From contig JAFXCN010000005.1 in the NCBI GenBank assembly GCA_017521465.1, forward strand, positions 1-62,915: a stretch of DNA of 62,915 nt. Reading direction: 5' to 3'. Below are positions 36,208 to 44,699 of the stretch, piece by piece. A program made the translations under genes and the position numbers. Under the pieces are notes generated by a model. It was not told the DNA's origin, did not search any database, and was given only the letters and a program-made list of their open reading frames with translations. The stretch is from Clostridia bacterium (lineage in GTDB: Bacteria; Bacillota; Clostridia; TANB77; UBA1234). Positions within the stretch are counted from its first letter, which is position 1. Each line of letters opens with the position of its first letter.

Positions 36208-36233
36208 AAACTTACGGTTAGCACTTACCGTCC

Positions 36234-36307
36234 GTAATCATTTTTACGTCGGACACACTCTGTTCACCCTTCGGGTGTACATTCTGTGTCGGACGAAAAA
36301 TGATTAC
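36234..36307. repeat. Imperfect 74-bp hairpin element
   Basis: Outer arms GTAATCATTTTT and AAAAATGATTAC are perfect. Inside them CGTCGGACACA faces TGTGTCGGACG with one mismatch, and the tip is CACCC-TTC-GGGTG. The TGTGTCSGACG segment is shared with the 35-bp repeat family. Confidence 0.75.
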
Positions 36308-36321
36308 TCGTATTGGCTGGA

Positions 36322-36379
36322 ATAAAATAAAAGAAGGGACTGCTAAAGCTTCGCCTTGCAGTCCCTTCTTTTATTTTAT
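36322..36379 (-). terminator. Strong terminator of the hydrolase-murF-ddl operon
   Basis: A 22-bp perfect stem (36322-36343 with 36358-36379, core AGAAGGGACTGC) has a 14-nt loop. It overlaps the ddl stop codon and ends in A/T runs. Confidence 0.9.
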
Positions 36380-37561
36380 CCCTGTTATATTCCCAATTAT
36401 ATTCGACTTGTATGTATAGTTGTTTTTATTTTTTTCTTCGTTTGCTTTTTCGGCAATTTCTACTAATTTATCTATTAGTTTTGAGTATGGCATGTCGTTG
36501 TATTGCCACAAGTAGAATGAGAATGAACCTGGTATTGTGTTTATTTCATTTATATATACTTTATTATCATCCTTATTTATAATGTAGTCTATTCTTGCAA
36601 CACCTTTTGAATGTAAGCATTTGAATGCTTTTTTTGTTAGGTCTTGTATTTCTTTTGTTATTTCGTCTGGAAGTTCTGCCGGTATTCTTCTATCCATATT
36701 GGCCATTCCGCCTTGCTTTGATCCAACTAATTTGCTACCAGTAGCATTTTTTGAGTTTTTTGCACCTCTCATATATTTTTCATCAAATGTTAAAAATTCT
36801 TCCCAGCTAACTGGTTCTTCGCATACGGAAGCTTCAACTTCGTCGCCTATTCCAAGCGCAGAGCAATTGATTTCTCTTAAATTTTCTACGCCTTTTTCAA
36901 CAATTACTCTTTGGTCATAATTAACTGCAACTTCTATTGCATTTATTAAGCCTTCTCTATCTTTTGCTTTGCTTATTCCTATACTTGAACCTAAGTTTGA
37001 TGGTTTTACAAACATTGGGTATGTTAATTTTTCTTCTATATTATTTAAAACTGCTTCTCTATCAGCGTTCCATTCGTCTCTAATAAAATATGTATAAGGA
37101 AGCACTGGAAGTTCATGTGCTTCATAAACTTTTTTCATTAATATTTTGTCCATACCAATACTTGCGCCTAAAACTCCTGATGATGTATATGGAATATTTG
37201 CAAGTTCTAATAAGCCTTGAAGGGTACCATCTTCACCATTCATTCCATGCATTGCAGGAATAACTACATCTAATGGTATAAACTCATTTTTTGAAAACAT
37301 TCCGCTTCCCAAAATCAACATTCCTTTTTTGTTTGGAGGAATAATTGCTTTTTTTAGTGATTTTTCATGTTTTTCAAATTCTCTATATATATTAGCATTT
37401 AATAATTCTTTTCCTGTATACCATTCTCCGTCCGAATGTATATATATAGGATATATTTCATATTTAGATTTATCTACATTTTCTATTAATTGCAAACCTG
37501 TAACTACTGAAACGTCATGTTCACAAGTAACACCACCAAAAATAACGCCTAACTTTTTCAA
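36371..37561 (-). CDS. ddl: D-alanine--D-alanine ligase
   Basis: The 396-residue ATP-grasp enzyme joins two D-Ala for peptidoglycan. Motifs are GVIFGGVTCEHDVSVVTG at the N-terminus, FVKPSNLGSSIGISKA for ATP binding, EKGVENLREINCSALG, and the Mg2+-binding INEINTIPGSFSFYLW. It is somewhat longer than the usual 300-370 residues, with an insertion around EPVSWEEFLTFDEKYMRGAK. A D-Ala-D-Lac or D-Ala-D-Ser specificity cannot be excluded by eye. It starts with TTG, with AGGAGG 8 nt upstream, 17 bp after the MurF-like gene. It is last in a three-gene operon. Confidence 0.92.
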   Translation of the reverse strand: MKKLGVIFGGVTCEHDVSVVTGLQLIENVDKSKYEIYPIYIHSDGEWYTGKELLNANIYREFEKHEKSLKKAIIPPNKKGMLILGSGMFSKNEFIPLDVVIPAMHGMNGEDGTLQGLLELANIPYTSSGVLGASIGMDKILMKKVYEAHELPVLPYTYFIRDEWNADREAVLNNIEEKLTYPMFVKPSNLGSSIGISKAKDREGLINAIEVAVNYDQRVIVEKGVENLREINCSALGIGDEVEASVCEEPVSWEEFLTFDEKYMRGAKNSKNATGSKLVGSKQGGMANMDRRIPAELPDEITKEIQDLTKKAFKCLHSKGVARIDYIINKDDNKVYINEINTIPGSFSFYLWQYNDMPYSKLIDKLVEIAEKANEEKNKNNYTYKSNIIGNITGIK

Positions 37562-37578
37562 TATTATTACCTCCTTAT

Positions 37579-39255
37579 TTATTCGTTATAATTATCTGGT
37601 AAATCATTTTCAAATAATATCACATCGCCTGCTCTTGTCAAGCTTCCTAATTTTTTAGTTGCTTCTTCTAATGTTGGAACAACAAAAATATTCATTTGAT
37701 CAAATTTAGTTTCTTTTATTCCTTCAGCAATAGGTTCTGTTCTTTTTGTTCCAACCAATATTGCTATATCCATACTATTTCCTATTTGTTTACCAAATTC
37801 TTTGTTTAAAATTTCTTCTTCAGCTCCAAGTTCAACCATACCTGGTGTAATTATTATTTTTCTACCTTCAAATTTCTTTACAATATCTAACGCCATTTTA
37901 CTTCCAACAGGATTTGAATTAAATGCATCATCAATTACTGTTGTTCCATTATTTGTCGGAAGTATTTGAAGCCTATGTTCGATCGGCTCTATTTTGCTAA
38001 CTCCAGCTTTTATCTCTTCATTTGTTAATTCAAGCGCTACCGCAATTGCTATACAACCTAATATATTTTGAACATTGTGTTCACCAAGAAGCTTTGTTGT
38101 ACATTCGAATTCACCATTTTTTGTTACAACTTTGAATGTACTTCCTGCAGGACTAACTTTTATATCTTTTGCGTAAACATCTGAACCACGGTCGCTCAAA
38201 CTATATAAATATTTTTCTCTTTGTTCTTCTTTATATATGTTGAAGCAATGTTCATTATCTTTTGGAAGAATCGCAATTCCTTTTTCACTTAAACCATCTA
38301 TCAATTCTTTTTTAGTCTTTACAACATTTTCAATTTTCTTAAATGTTTCTAAGTGTTGTGGGCCAATTGAAGTTATGATTCCTATATCTGGATGTACAAA
38401 TTCGCAAATTTCTTTTATGTCATTTATCTTTCTTGCCCCCATCTCAGAAATAAAGACTTGATGCTCTGGTTTTAATTGTTCCCTTATTACTCTAACATTT
38501 CCCATTGTTGTGTTATAACTATTTGGTGTTGCTAAAACATTATATTTTTCACTTAATATTTTTTCTAATATAAATTTCGTACTTGTTTTTCCATAACTTC
38601 CTGTTATTCCAATTTTAATTAAATCTTTATATTCTTTTTTCTTTAAAATTCTTCTTGCTTTATTTATATAACGTTCGTTAATCCATTCTTCTGTTGGATG
38701 AATAAATCCATTTGCAAGTATCATATTAAGCGGAATTGTAAATATAAAGAAAGAATACATGATAATAATTCTCTTTAAATATTCAATATAATTAGTTTCA
38801 TAAATGGTACTATTTAACCCTATGCCCATAAACTCACTAAATGCCGTTTCTAAAATTATCATTATAAAAAAGTTAGATAAATATAATCTCTTCGCGCGAG
38901 CCGTATATTTTAATGGCTTCTTTGCTGTCGCTCTTTCTTTTTTATCTTTCGAAAGTATAATTGTGTTTGCTACAAAAAATGTAATTGTAATTAATGAAAA
39001 TTGTATAATCAATGCTGTATAACCTAATTGCATGCTTAGATTTTTTAAAATTAGCAAAGTAAAGGTTGTAAGGAAAAACATTCCTATAACAGATAAAAAT
39101 TGTATTCCTGTATTTTTAAAAGCCTTTTTAGGATTTTTTGTAATCCATCTAAAAAAACCATCTACTTGATAGCTTTCAAGTTGCATAATATGTAGCATTT
39201 TAGGCACATTCATAAGATATATTACCCAGCAAAAAAAATATATTAACACTATCAT
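37579..39255 (-). CDS. murF: Membrane-anchored MurF-like ligase
   Basis: MurF adds D-Ala-D-Ala to UDP-MurNAc-tripeptide. The C-terminal ~340 residues are typical Mur ligase: P-loop GITGSYGKTSTK (about 216-227), NSYNTTMGN, SEMGARKINDIKEIC, GPQHLETF, EHRLQ and DDAFNSNPVGS. The N-terminal ~210 residues are not the usual MurF substrate-binding domain. They carry about five hydrophobic helices (2-15, 52-70, 80-100, 126-142, 163-182). The enzyme should therefore sit on the membrane and may use a lipid-linked or otherwise different acceptor. Its ATG directly follows the TAG of the hydrolase gene. Confidence 0.85.
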   Translation of the reverse strand: MIVLIYFFCWVIYLMNVPKMLHIMQLESYQVDGFFRWITKNPKKAFKNTGIQFLSVIGMFFLTTFTLLILKNLSMQLGYTALIIQFSLITITFFVANTIILSKDKKERATAKKPLKYTARAKRLYLSNFFIMIILETAFSEFMGIGLNSTIYETNYIEYLKRIIIMYSFFIFTIPLNMILANGFIHPTEEWINERYINKARRILKKKEYKDLIKIGITGSYGKTSTKFILEKILSEKYNVLATPNSYNTTMGNVRVIREQLKPEHQVFISEMGARKINDIKEICEFVHPDIGIITSIGPQHLETFKKIENVVKTKKELIDGLSEKGIAILPKDNEHCFNIYKEEQREKYLYSLSDRGSDVYAKDIKVSPAGSTFKVVTKNGEFECTTKLLGEHNVQNILGCIAIAVALELTNEEIKAGVSKIEPIEHRLQILPTNNGTTVIDDAFNSNPVGSKMALDIVKKFEGRKIIITPGMVELGAEEEILNKEFGKQIGNSMDIAILVGTKRTEPIAEGIKETKFDQMNIFVVPTLEEATKKLGSLTRAGDVILFENDLPDNYNE

Positions 39256-40026
39256 CTATTTACCTCCTAAAAAAACTTCAGCTATTTTTAAATATTGTGC
39301 TGTATTATCTAAATAAGAAAAATGTCCTGCTCCTTTTAATGTTACTAGGCCACTGTCTTTAATTTTTTTCTCCATTATTTTAGCCATGTATAGCGGAGTA
39401 TCTTTATCTTCTTCTCCCCAAATCAATAACGTAGGTCTAGTTATTTTATCAAGACTATTTGTTAAATCTAAATTTATTACATTTTTAAATGTTTCACGCA
39501 TTATATTCGAATCTAATTTTGAGTAATCACTTGATGAATATTTTTTTCTAAGTTTATCAACTTTTTCTTCAAATTTTTCTTTACTTGTAAACATTTTCAA
39601 CAAGCATTTTGACAATTTAAACGAAAACACTTTTAATCTATTTTTCAAATTTCTTTTTGGTTTTATACCTGCTGCATCTGTAAGAATAATTTTATCAAAT
39701 AATTTTTCATATCTTGATGCTAGATAAATAATTACTCTTCCGCCAAATGAATGTCCAATAACGTCTGCGCCTTCAATATGTAGCTCTTGCATAAAGCTAT
39801 GTACCATTTCAGCATATTCTGGAACTCCCCAAATTTCTGTTAAGGTATCACTTTTTCCGCCTTGTCCAGGAAAATCAAGAACAATTACTTTTCTAGTTTT
39901 ACTAAAAAATTGATAAATTGGCGCCATTGCTTCTATACATGCCATCCATCCATGAAGAAGTAATAATGGCTTCCCTTCACCAAAAATTTGATAGTTAATT
40001 TTTATGTCTTTATATCTAAAATCCAT
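39256..40026 (-). CDS. Alpha/beta hydrolase coupled to murF and ddl
   Basis: The 256-residue protein has the alpha/beta-hydrolase elements LLLHGWMACIEAM (oxyanion hole), VLDFPGQGGKSD, nucleophile elbow GHSFGGR (Ser93), acid LLIWGEEDKDTP and base GAGHFSYLD. The substrate is not evident; an ester or amide of a cell-wall precursor is suggested only by context. ATG at 40026 is used because GGAGG lies 5 nt upstream; an in-frame GTG at 40038 overlaps that site. The last codons (Gly-Gly-Lys) carry the murF ribosome binding site GGAGG, and its TAG abuts the murF ATG. Confidence 0.88.
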   Translation of the reverse strand: MDFRYKDIKINYQIFGEGKPLLLLHGWMACIEAMAPIYQFFSKTRKVIVLDFPGQGGKSDTLTEIWGVPEYAEMVHSFMQELHIEGADVIGHSFGGRVIIYLASRYEKLFDKIILTDAAGIKPKRNLKNRLKVFSFKLSKCLLKMFTSKEKFEEKVDKLRKKYSSSDYSKLDSNIMRETFKNVINLDLTNSLDKITRPTLLIWGEEDKDTPLYMAKIMEKKIKDSGLVTLKGAGHFSYLDNTAQYLKIAEVFLGGK

Positions 40027-40100
40027 ACGGACCTCCACGTTTCATTATATGTATCTATTGTATCGTTTGTGCAGGGAAAATGCAAGAGCATCATATTTCC

Positions 40101-40215
40101 GTGAGGCTCAAAGCTTCCGAAGGAAGCATTTTTGCAGACGGAAGAAGGCGAATTGCCACCCGCGTAGCGGCCGTCTGCAAAAACGAACTGCGTTACACTC
40201 GTTTGGAATGATACT
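40101..40215 (-). repeat. ERIC-like structured element, copy 4 (full)
   Basis: In reverse orientation it has GTAACGCAGTTCG, stem TTTTTGCAGACGG/CCGTCTGCAAAAA and 3' hairpin GCTTCC-TTC-GGAAGC, in which both sides changed relative to copy 3. It lies just upstream of the hydrolase gene. Confidence 0.9.
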
Positions 40216-40242
40216 CACACTCTCGGTGCACGAAGAAAATAA

Positions 40243-40265
40243 AAAAGATGGCAATGCCATCTTTT
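40243..40265 (-). terminator. Terminator of the MacAB-like operon
   Basis: AAAAGATGGCA (40243-40253) is inverted at 40255-40265 and lies directly after the permease stop at 40267. Confidence 0.8.
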
Positions 40266-40266
40266 C

Positions 40267-41442
40267 TTATTCGTTACGTAGTGCTTCTATTGGATTCAAT
40301 TTCGCCGCTTTATATGCTGGGAATAATCCGAATGTTATTCCTATTGTTAATGATATACTAAACGCTGCAATTGTCCATGGCAATGAATATACCGGCTGAA
40401 TTAACCCTATATTACCAATAATATATTTTATCGCTAACAATCCTAAAATTATACCAATTATTCCACCGATACCTGTTAATAGCAAGCTTTCTATTAAAAA
40501 TTGAATCATTATATCTCTTCTTTTCGCACCTATTGCTTTTCTTATACCAATTTCTCTCGTTCTTTCTGATACTGATACAAGCATAATATTCATAATCCCA
40601 ATTCCACCAACTACAAGTGAAATTGTCGCTATGCTTCCTAAGATAAGCATCATTATTCCACTAATATCTCCCATTACAGAAAGCATTGCTTCTTGTGTTA
40701 TTACTACATATTGATCATTATCTCTGTATATATCAAACAAAAAATCTTTTACTTTTTGAGTTGCAATATCTATCACATCGCCATCTCTTGCCTCAGCCAA
40801 AAACATTGTAACATTTGTTATTTTTAATGTCCTTTGTGCAACGCTTATTGGAAGCATTACCATATCATCATTAGTACCTTCCATTCCATTTGCAACTGAT
40901 TCAACGCATCCTATTACTAAAAATTTTGTTCCATTTATTTTTATATATTTTCCTACAGGATCTTCATCATCATATAATTTATTTTTTATTGTTGCACCAA
41001 CTACTGCAACTTTATCATTCTTTTCAATATCAAGCGCAGAAATGAATCTTCCGGATTCAAGTTTCATACCTTCCATTTCTAGATAATTTTCATCGGTACC
41101 AAATATTCTTGTGCTTTTTGTATTGGTTTCATATTTTACATTTGACTGCTTTAAAATATATGGTGAAATTTTAGTTATATATTGAGAACTTTGTTCTAAA
41201 CTTTCTAAATCTTTTAATGTAAGTTGCTTGCTTTCAGATGTCGAAAGTATCATACAAGTTATTAAGTTTGATCCCATACCTTCAATTCTATTTGTAACGG
41301 TCTGCATACTTCCTTGCGCAAAGCCAACAGCTACAATTACTGCCATAACACCAATTATTACTCCTAGCATTGTTAGCGCAGACCTTGTTTTGTTTCCCCA
41401 TATACTTTTTATTGCCATTTTATATGCAAATAAAAAATTCAT
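40267..41442 (-). CDS. MacB/FtsX-type ABC transporter permease
   Basis: The 391-residue permease has the MacB topology: one N-terminal helix (NKTRSALTMLGVIIGVMAVI), a large extracytoplasmic MacB_PCD domain (about 45-265) and three C-terminal helices with SERTREIGIRKAIGAKRRDI and PAYKAAKLNPIEALRNE. Such permeases act as mechanotransmitters that move peptides, lipoproteins or antibiotics outward. The ATPase and adaptor lie directly upstream (gaps of 15 and 22 bp), forming one operon. AAGGAG precedes the ATG. Confidence 0.92.
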   Translation of the reverse strand: MNFLFAYKMAIKSIWGNKTRSALTMLGVIIGVMAVIVAVGFAQGSMQTVTNRIEGMGSNLITCMILSTSESKQLTLKDLESLEQSSQYITKISPYILKQSNVKYETNTKSTRIFGTDENYLEMEGMKLESGRFISALDIEKNDKVAVVGATIKNKLYDDEDPVGKYIKINGTKFLVIGCVESVANGMEGTNDDMVMLPISVAQRTLKITNVTMFLAEARDGDVIDIATQKVKDFLFDIYRDNDQYVVITQEAMLSVMGDISGIMMLILGSIATISLVVGGIGIMNIMLVSVSERTREIGIRKAIGAKRRDIMIQFLIESLLLTGIGGIIGIILGLLAIKYIIGNIGLIQPVYSLPWTIAAFSISLTIGITFGLFPAYKAAKLNPIEALRNE

Positions 41443-41457
41443 ATTTGAATCTCCTTA

Positions 41458-42126
41458 CTATGATTCTTCATAAAGTTTTCCATCTTGTATTCGTACAATT
41501 CTTTTTGCCTGTGCTGCAACATCCGAATCATGCGTTATCAAAATAATTGTATTTCCTTGAGCATGTAAATCTTTAAAAATGTCCATTACTTCTTTGCCAA
41601 CTTTTGAATCTAAATTTCCTGTCGGCTCATCTCCTAATATAATTGGTGGATTTGTAACTAACGCTCTAGCAATAGCAACTCTTTGTTGTTGTCCACCAGA
41701 AAGTTCAGTTGGTTTATGATTTATTCTTTCTCCAAGCCCAACTTTTTCTAAAGCTTCTTTCGCAAGCTTTCGTCTTTCTGCGGCAGGAACATTTTTATAT
41801 ATTAACGGTAATTCAACATTTTCAATTGCACTTAGTTTTGGAAGCAAGTTGAATCCTTGGAAAACAAAACCAATCATATTATTTCTAATCTCAGCAAGTT
41901 CGTCATCTGTTTTTCCCGCTACTAATTTACCATCTAATGTATACGTTCCTTTTGACGGAACATCTAAACAACCAAGAATATTCATAAGTGTAGATTTACC
42001 AGAACCAGACGGGCCGATTATTGAAACAAACTCATGTCTATCAATATGAAGCGAAACGTCGTTTAATGCAAACACTTCATTTTCACCAAGTTTATATATT
42101 TTATAAATATTTTTTAAATCTATCAT
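41458..42126 (-). CDS. MacB/LolD-type ABC transporter ATPase
   Basis: The 222-residue ATPase has Walker [10 protein letters not shown] (38-46), the Q-loop region [14 protein letters not shown], signature [16 protein letters not shown], Walker [14 protein letters not shown] and switch HDSDVA. This is the MacB/LolD/FtsE class that pairs with MacB-type permeases. GGAGG precedes the ATG. It lies between permease and adaptor genes in the operon. Confidence 0.95.
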   Translation of the reverse strand: MIDLKNIYKIYKLGENEVFALNDVSLHIDRHEFVSIIGPSGSGKSTLMNILGCLDVPSKGTYTLDGKLVAGKTDDELAEIRNNMIGFVFQGFNLLPKLSAIENVELPLIYKNVPAAERRKLAKEALEKVGLGERINHKPTELSGGQQQRVAIARALVTNPPIILGDEPTGNLDSKVGKEVMDIFKDLHAQGNTIILITHDSDVAAQAKRIVRIQDGKLYEES

Positions 42127-42148
42127 TAGAATCCTCCAATGTTATCTA

Positions 42149-43672
42149 TTATTGCAATAACAATTCAAGACCACTTCTTTGATCTGGAATTACAACTTCA
42201 TCACCTTCATTTAGGCCACTAATTATCTCGGCATATCCGGAATTACTAATTCCAGTTGTAATTTCTACTTTTTCTGCTACCTCACCTTTAATAACTTCTA
42301 CAAAAGCTTTTCCGTTTTCTTTTTGAATTGCTTCTACTGGTATCATTAATGCATCATTTCTTTCAGCTAAAATTATTTCTGCACTGGCATTCATAGAAAT
42401 TCTTAATCTATCCACTGCTGGTATTGCAATAGTTATATAATAATCAGTAACACCACCAATCGTAATACCTTCTAATGGAATTTTCGAAATTCTACCAGCA
42501 ATTGGGTTTTCTTCAGTTTCTGGAATCGCATCAACTGTAACCAAAACTTTATTATCCATAGAAATTTTACTTATATCTAATTCATCAACCGGTATTTGAA
42601 ATTCAAATTCATTGGTATTAGAAACAGTAGTAAGCAATGTGCCTGCAGCAACTAAGTCACCAACTTTAATTGTTTGTGCAGTTATTGTTCCACTAATTGG
42701 AGCAGTAATTGTATAATCATCCAATTTGTCTTTCGCATATTTTAATTGGTCATAGGCATTTTGAAGACTTACATTAGTAGTTTGTAAACTAGCAAGAATA
42801 TCTTCATTTCTTAGTTCTGCAATCATGTCACCCGCATTTACGTATTGACCTTCTTTTACATATAATTTAGAAATTTCTCCGCTTGCATTAGCCAAGACTT
42901 GCGAAGCAATTTTTCTTTTGAAATTTCCTGTTTCTGATGAAGTAATCTTTCCACCATCATTTGCAATTATAGATGCCTTCGCCTTTAATCCATCAAGTGA
43001 ATACTCAGCAGAATCTACTGTAATAGTAATATCAATCACGACACCACCAGAAGCTAAATTTGATTTACTTGTTCCCACATATGAAACATATCCATTCACA
43101 TATGAATACGAATCTACTAAAAGTATCTCTGCTCTATTACCTATTGAAACCCTATCAGCTGCTGAAGCTAAAAATTTTAATGTTACTTCATATCTACTTG
43201 TAGAATCAATATCGCACACATGCATAAAATTTGTAACATACGCCCCTTCATCAACTATTAGATTTTTAACTGTTCCAGAAACAGGCGCTTTAATTTTCAT
43301 ATTTTCAACTTGACGATTTAAATTTTGTTTTGAAATCTCTGCTTGTTTTACAGAAGACTGTTGAGATTTTAGATTCATTTCATACGCTTCTGAATCAAGT
43401 TTAATTATTGCATCTCCCTCATTTACTGTGTCGCCTTCCTCGAAATAAATTTCTTCTACAGTAGATGAAACTTTAGCAATCTCTTTTCTCGACTCTACCG
43501 CTGTAATAGTCCCACTACCTGACAACGAAGAAACAATATTTCCTCGTTCAATAGTAGTTGTTCTATATGATATCTCTTTATTCCCACTTCCTAAAACAGC
43601 GCCAACAATAATCAAAACAATTAGAATAATTAATACGATTCTAACCCATTTTTTCTTAAAAAAATTCTTCAT
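42149..43672 (-). CDS. MacA/HlyD-like periplasmic-adaptor-type subunit with two lipoyl-like halves
   Basis: The 507-residue protein has an N-terminal membrane anchor (WVRIVLIILIVLIIVGAVLG). It then shows two separate barrel-sandwich units, each with a hairpin: one ends in MKIKAPVSGTVKNLIVDEGA, the other in DYTITAPISGTITAQTIKVG. Beta-barrel and membrane-proximal domains follow (VTVDAIPETEENPIAGRI, DALMIPVEAIQKENGKAFV). Typical MacA has one such unit and about 380-400 residues. In this presumably monoderm cell it should couple the ABC transporter to wall-side substrates. ATG at 43672 is preserved with AAAGGAT 8 nt upstream. Confidence 0.88.
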   Translation of the reverse strand: MKNFFKKKWVRIVLIILIVLIIVGAVLGSGNKEISYRTTTIERGNIVSSLSGSGTITAVESRKEIAKVSSTVEEIYFEEGDTVNEGDAIIKLDSEAYEMNLKSQQSSVKQAEISKQNLNRQVENMKIKAPVSGTVKNLIVDEGAYVTNFMHVCDIDSTSRYEVTLKFLASAADRVSIGNRAEILLVDSYSYVNGYVSYVGTSKSNLASGGVVIDITITVDSAEYSLDGLKAKASIIANDGGKITSSETGNFKRKIASQVLANASGEISKLYVKEGQYVNAGDMIAELRNEDILASLQTTNVSLQNAYDQLKYAKDKLDDYTITAPISGTITAQTIKVGDLVAAGTLLTTVSNTNEFEFQIPVDELDISKISMDNKVLVTVDAIPETEENPIAGRISKIPLEGITIGGVTDYYITIAIPAVDRLRISMNASAEIILAERNDALMIPVEAIQKENGKAFVEVIKGEVAEKVEITTGISNSGYAEIISGLNEGDEVVIPDQRSGLELLLQ

Positions 43673-43708
43673 CGGCTCATATCCTTTCACTAAATAAAAT
43701 CGCATAAT

Positions 43709-43736
43709 ATTATATCATTTACGTAACACAAGTCAA
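43709..43736 (-). promoter_or_regulatory. Promoter of the MacAB-like operon
   Basis: On the minus strand TTGACT (43736-43731) and TATAAT (43714-43709) are 16 bp apart. Confidence 0.6.
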
Positions 43737-43837
43737 ATATACTTCGGACTCCGTACTGTGCGCATCTCTTTTCCAGCACCTGCTTTGCAGACATATATGT
43801 CTCTTTTTTCGCACCTCATTCTCACCGTATTTTTGAC

Positions 43838-43872
43838 TCTCATTGCAAATCACTGTAACGCAGTTCGTTTCA
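43838..43872 (+). repeat. ERIC-like element, 5' half only, joined to array D
   Basis: Only the left part (TTGCAAATCACTGTAACGC, then AGTTCGTTT) is present. Sequence then changes to TGTCTGCCACAAA, a 35-bp-family half-unit. The 43740-43837 stretch before it holds nothing I recognise. Confidence 0.75.
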
Positions 43873-44060
43873 TGTCTGCCACAAAACTTGTATTCAGTAA
43901 ATATTTATGCCTGGCGGAAAGTGTACGCTGGGCGGACGTTTGTGTCCGACGCAAAGTGTACGCTGGGTGGACGTTTGTGTCCGACGTAAAATGTACGCTG
44001 GGTGGACGTTTGTGTCCGACGTAAAGTAATTGCTGGTGAAATTTTTGTGTCCGACAGAAA
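43873..44060 (+). repeat. 35-bp repeat array, locus D
   Basis: After a degenerate unit, exact 35-bp steps occur at 43923, 43958 and 43993 (GTACGCTGGG...GTGTCCGACG), and a decayed unit follows near 44028. The array lies directly upstream of the mscL promoter. Confidence 0.92.
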
Positions 44061-44072
44061 GCATGCAACCTC

Positions 44073-44101
44073 TTGCGTTTTTTGTCGAGTTGTGTTATAT
44101 T
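44073..44101 (+). promoter_or_regulatory. Putative mscL promoter
   Basis: TTGCGT (44073-44078) and TATATT (44096-44101) are 17 bp apart. Confidence 0.5.
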
Positions 44102-44130
44102 ATGTTTATCATATAGAGAGGGGTTTGATT

Positions 44131-44649
44131 ATGAGTAAAAAAGAAAAAATTAAAGAAGCTTTAAATAAAGATGTTGATTTTAAAGCTGTTGGCGGTAAAA
44201 CAAAAGGTTTTATTTCAGAATTTAAAGATTTTGCTACTAAAGGTAATTTAATTGATATGGCTATTGGTGTTGTTGTAGGTGGTGCTTTTGGTAAGATTAC
44301 AACTTCTTTAGTTAATGACATTATTATGCCTCTAATTAGTTTAGCTACTGGTAAAATTGATTTTACAAATTTATTTGTTGTTTTAAGTGGTGATGAAACT
44401 TATACAACTCTTGCAGAAGCTCAAGAAGCTGGTGCAGTTACATTAAACTATGGTAATTTAATTACTGTAATTATTGATTTCTTATTAATTGCTTTATGTA
44501 TTTTCATTGTTATGAAGAAAATACTTGCTCCTAAGAAGAAAGTTGAAGAAGCACCTGCTCCAGTTACAACTAAAGAATGTCCTTTCTGTAAAACAGAAAT
44601 TCACATTGATGCAACAAGATGCCCACACTGTACTTCTGAATTAGAATAA
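44131..44649 (+). CDS. mscL: Large-conductance mechanosensitive channel with C-terminal zinc ribbon
   Basis: MscL opens under membrane tension to release solutes in hypo-osmotic shock. The 172-residue protein has [36 protein letters not shown] (read in two parts: helix TM1 about 33-55 and the following loop) and TM2 [20 protein letters not shown]. It then carries an extra C-terminal zinc ribbon, CPFC...CPHC (Cys150, 153, 164, 167), beyond the normal 130-150 residues. GAGAGGGG precedes the ATG at 44131; the longer open frame upstream is translated repeat. It has its own promoter and terminator. Confidence 0.93.
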   Translation: MSKKEKIKEALNKDVDFKAVGGKTKGFISEFKDFATKGNLIDMAIGVVVGGAFGKITTSLVNDIIMPLISLATGKIDFTNLFVVLSGDETYTTLAEAQEAGAVTLNYGNLITVIIDFLLIALCIFIVMKKILAPKKKVEEAPAPVTTKECPFCKTEIHIDATRCPHCTSELE

Positions 44650-44658
44650 TAAAATTTA

Positions 44659-44690
44659 AAACCGTATGCAAATTGCATACGGTTTATTTT
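44659..44690. terminator. Bidirectional terminator between mscL and the alcohol dehydrogenase
   Basis: AAACCGTATGCAA (44659-44671) is perfectly inverted at 44673-44685 around one A, with A/T-rich flanks. Confidence 0.85.
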
Positions 44691-44699
44691 TATATTCTT

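Noticed and set aside
35805-36224. 139-codon minus-strand frame upstream of the larger SLH gene
   Set aside because: It runs through an ERIC-like element and a terminator hairpin, with no coding signature or ribosome binding site.
43758-44024. Open frames running through the repeat arrays (also at 21288-21593, 28547-28762 and 50846-51199, and the extensions at 19795-19986 and 44002-44130)
   Set aside because: They encode only translated repeat (WVDVSVRRK-like) and lack proper starts; real genes begin at ribosome binding sites beyond them.
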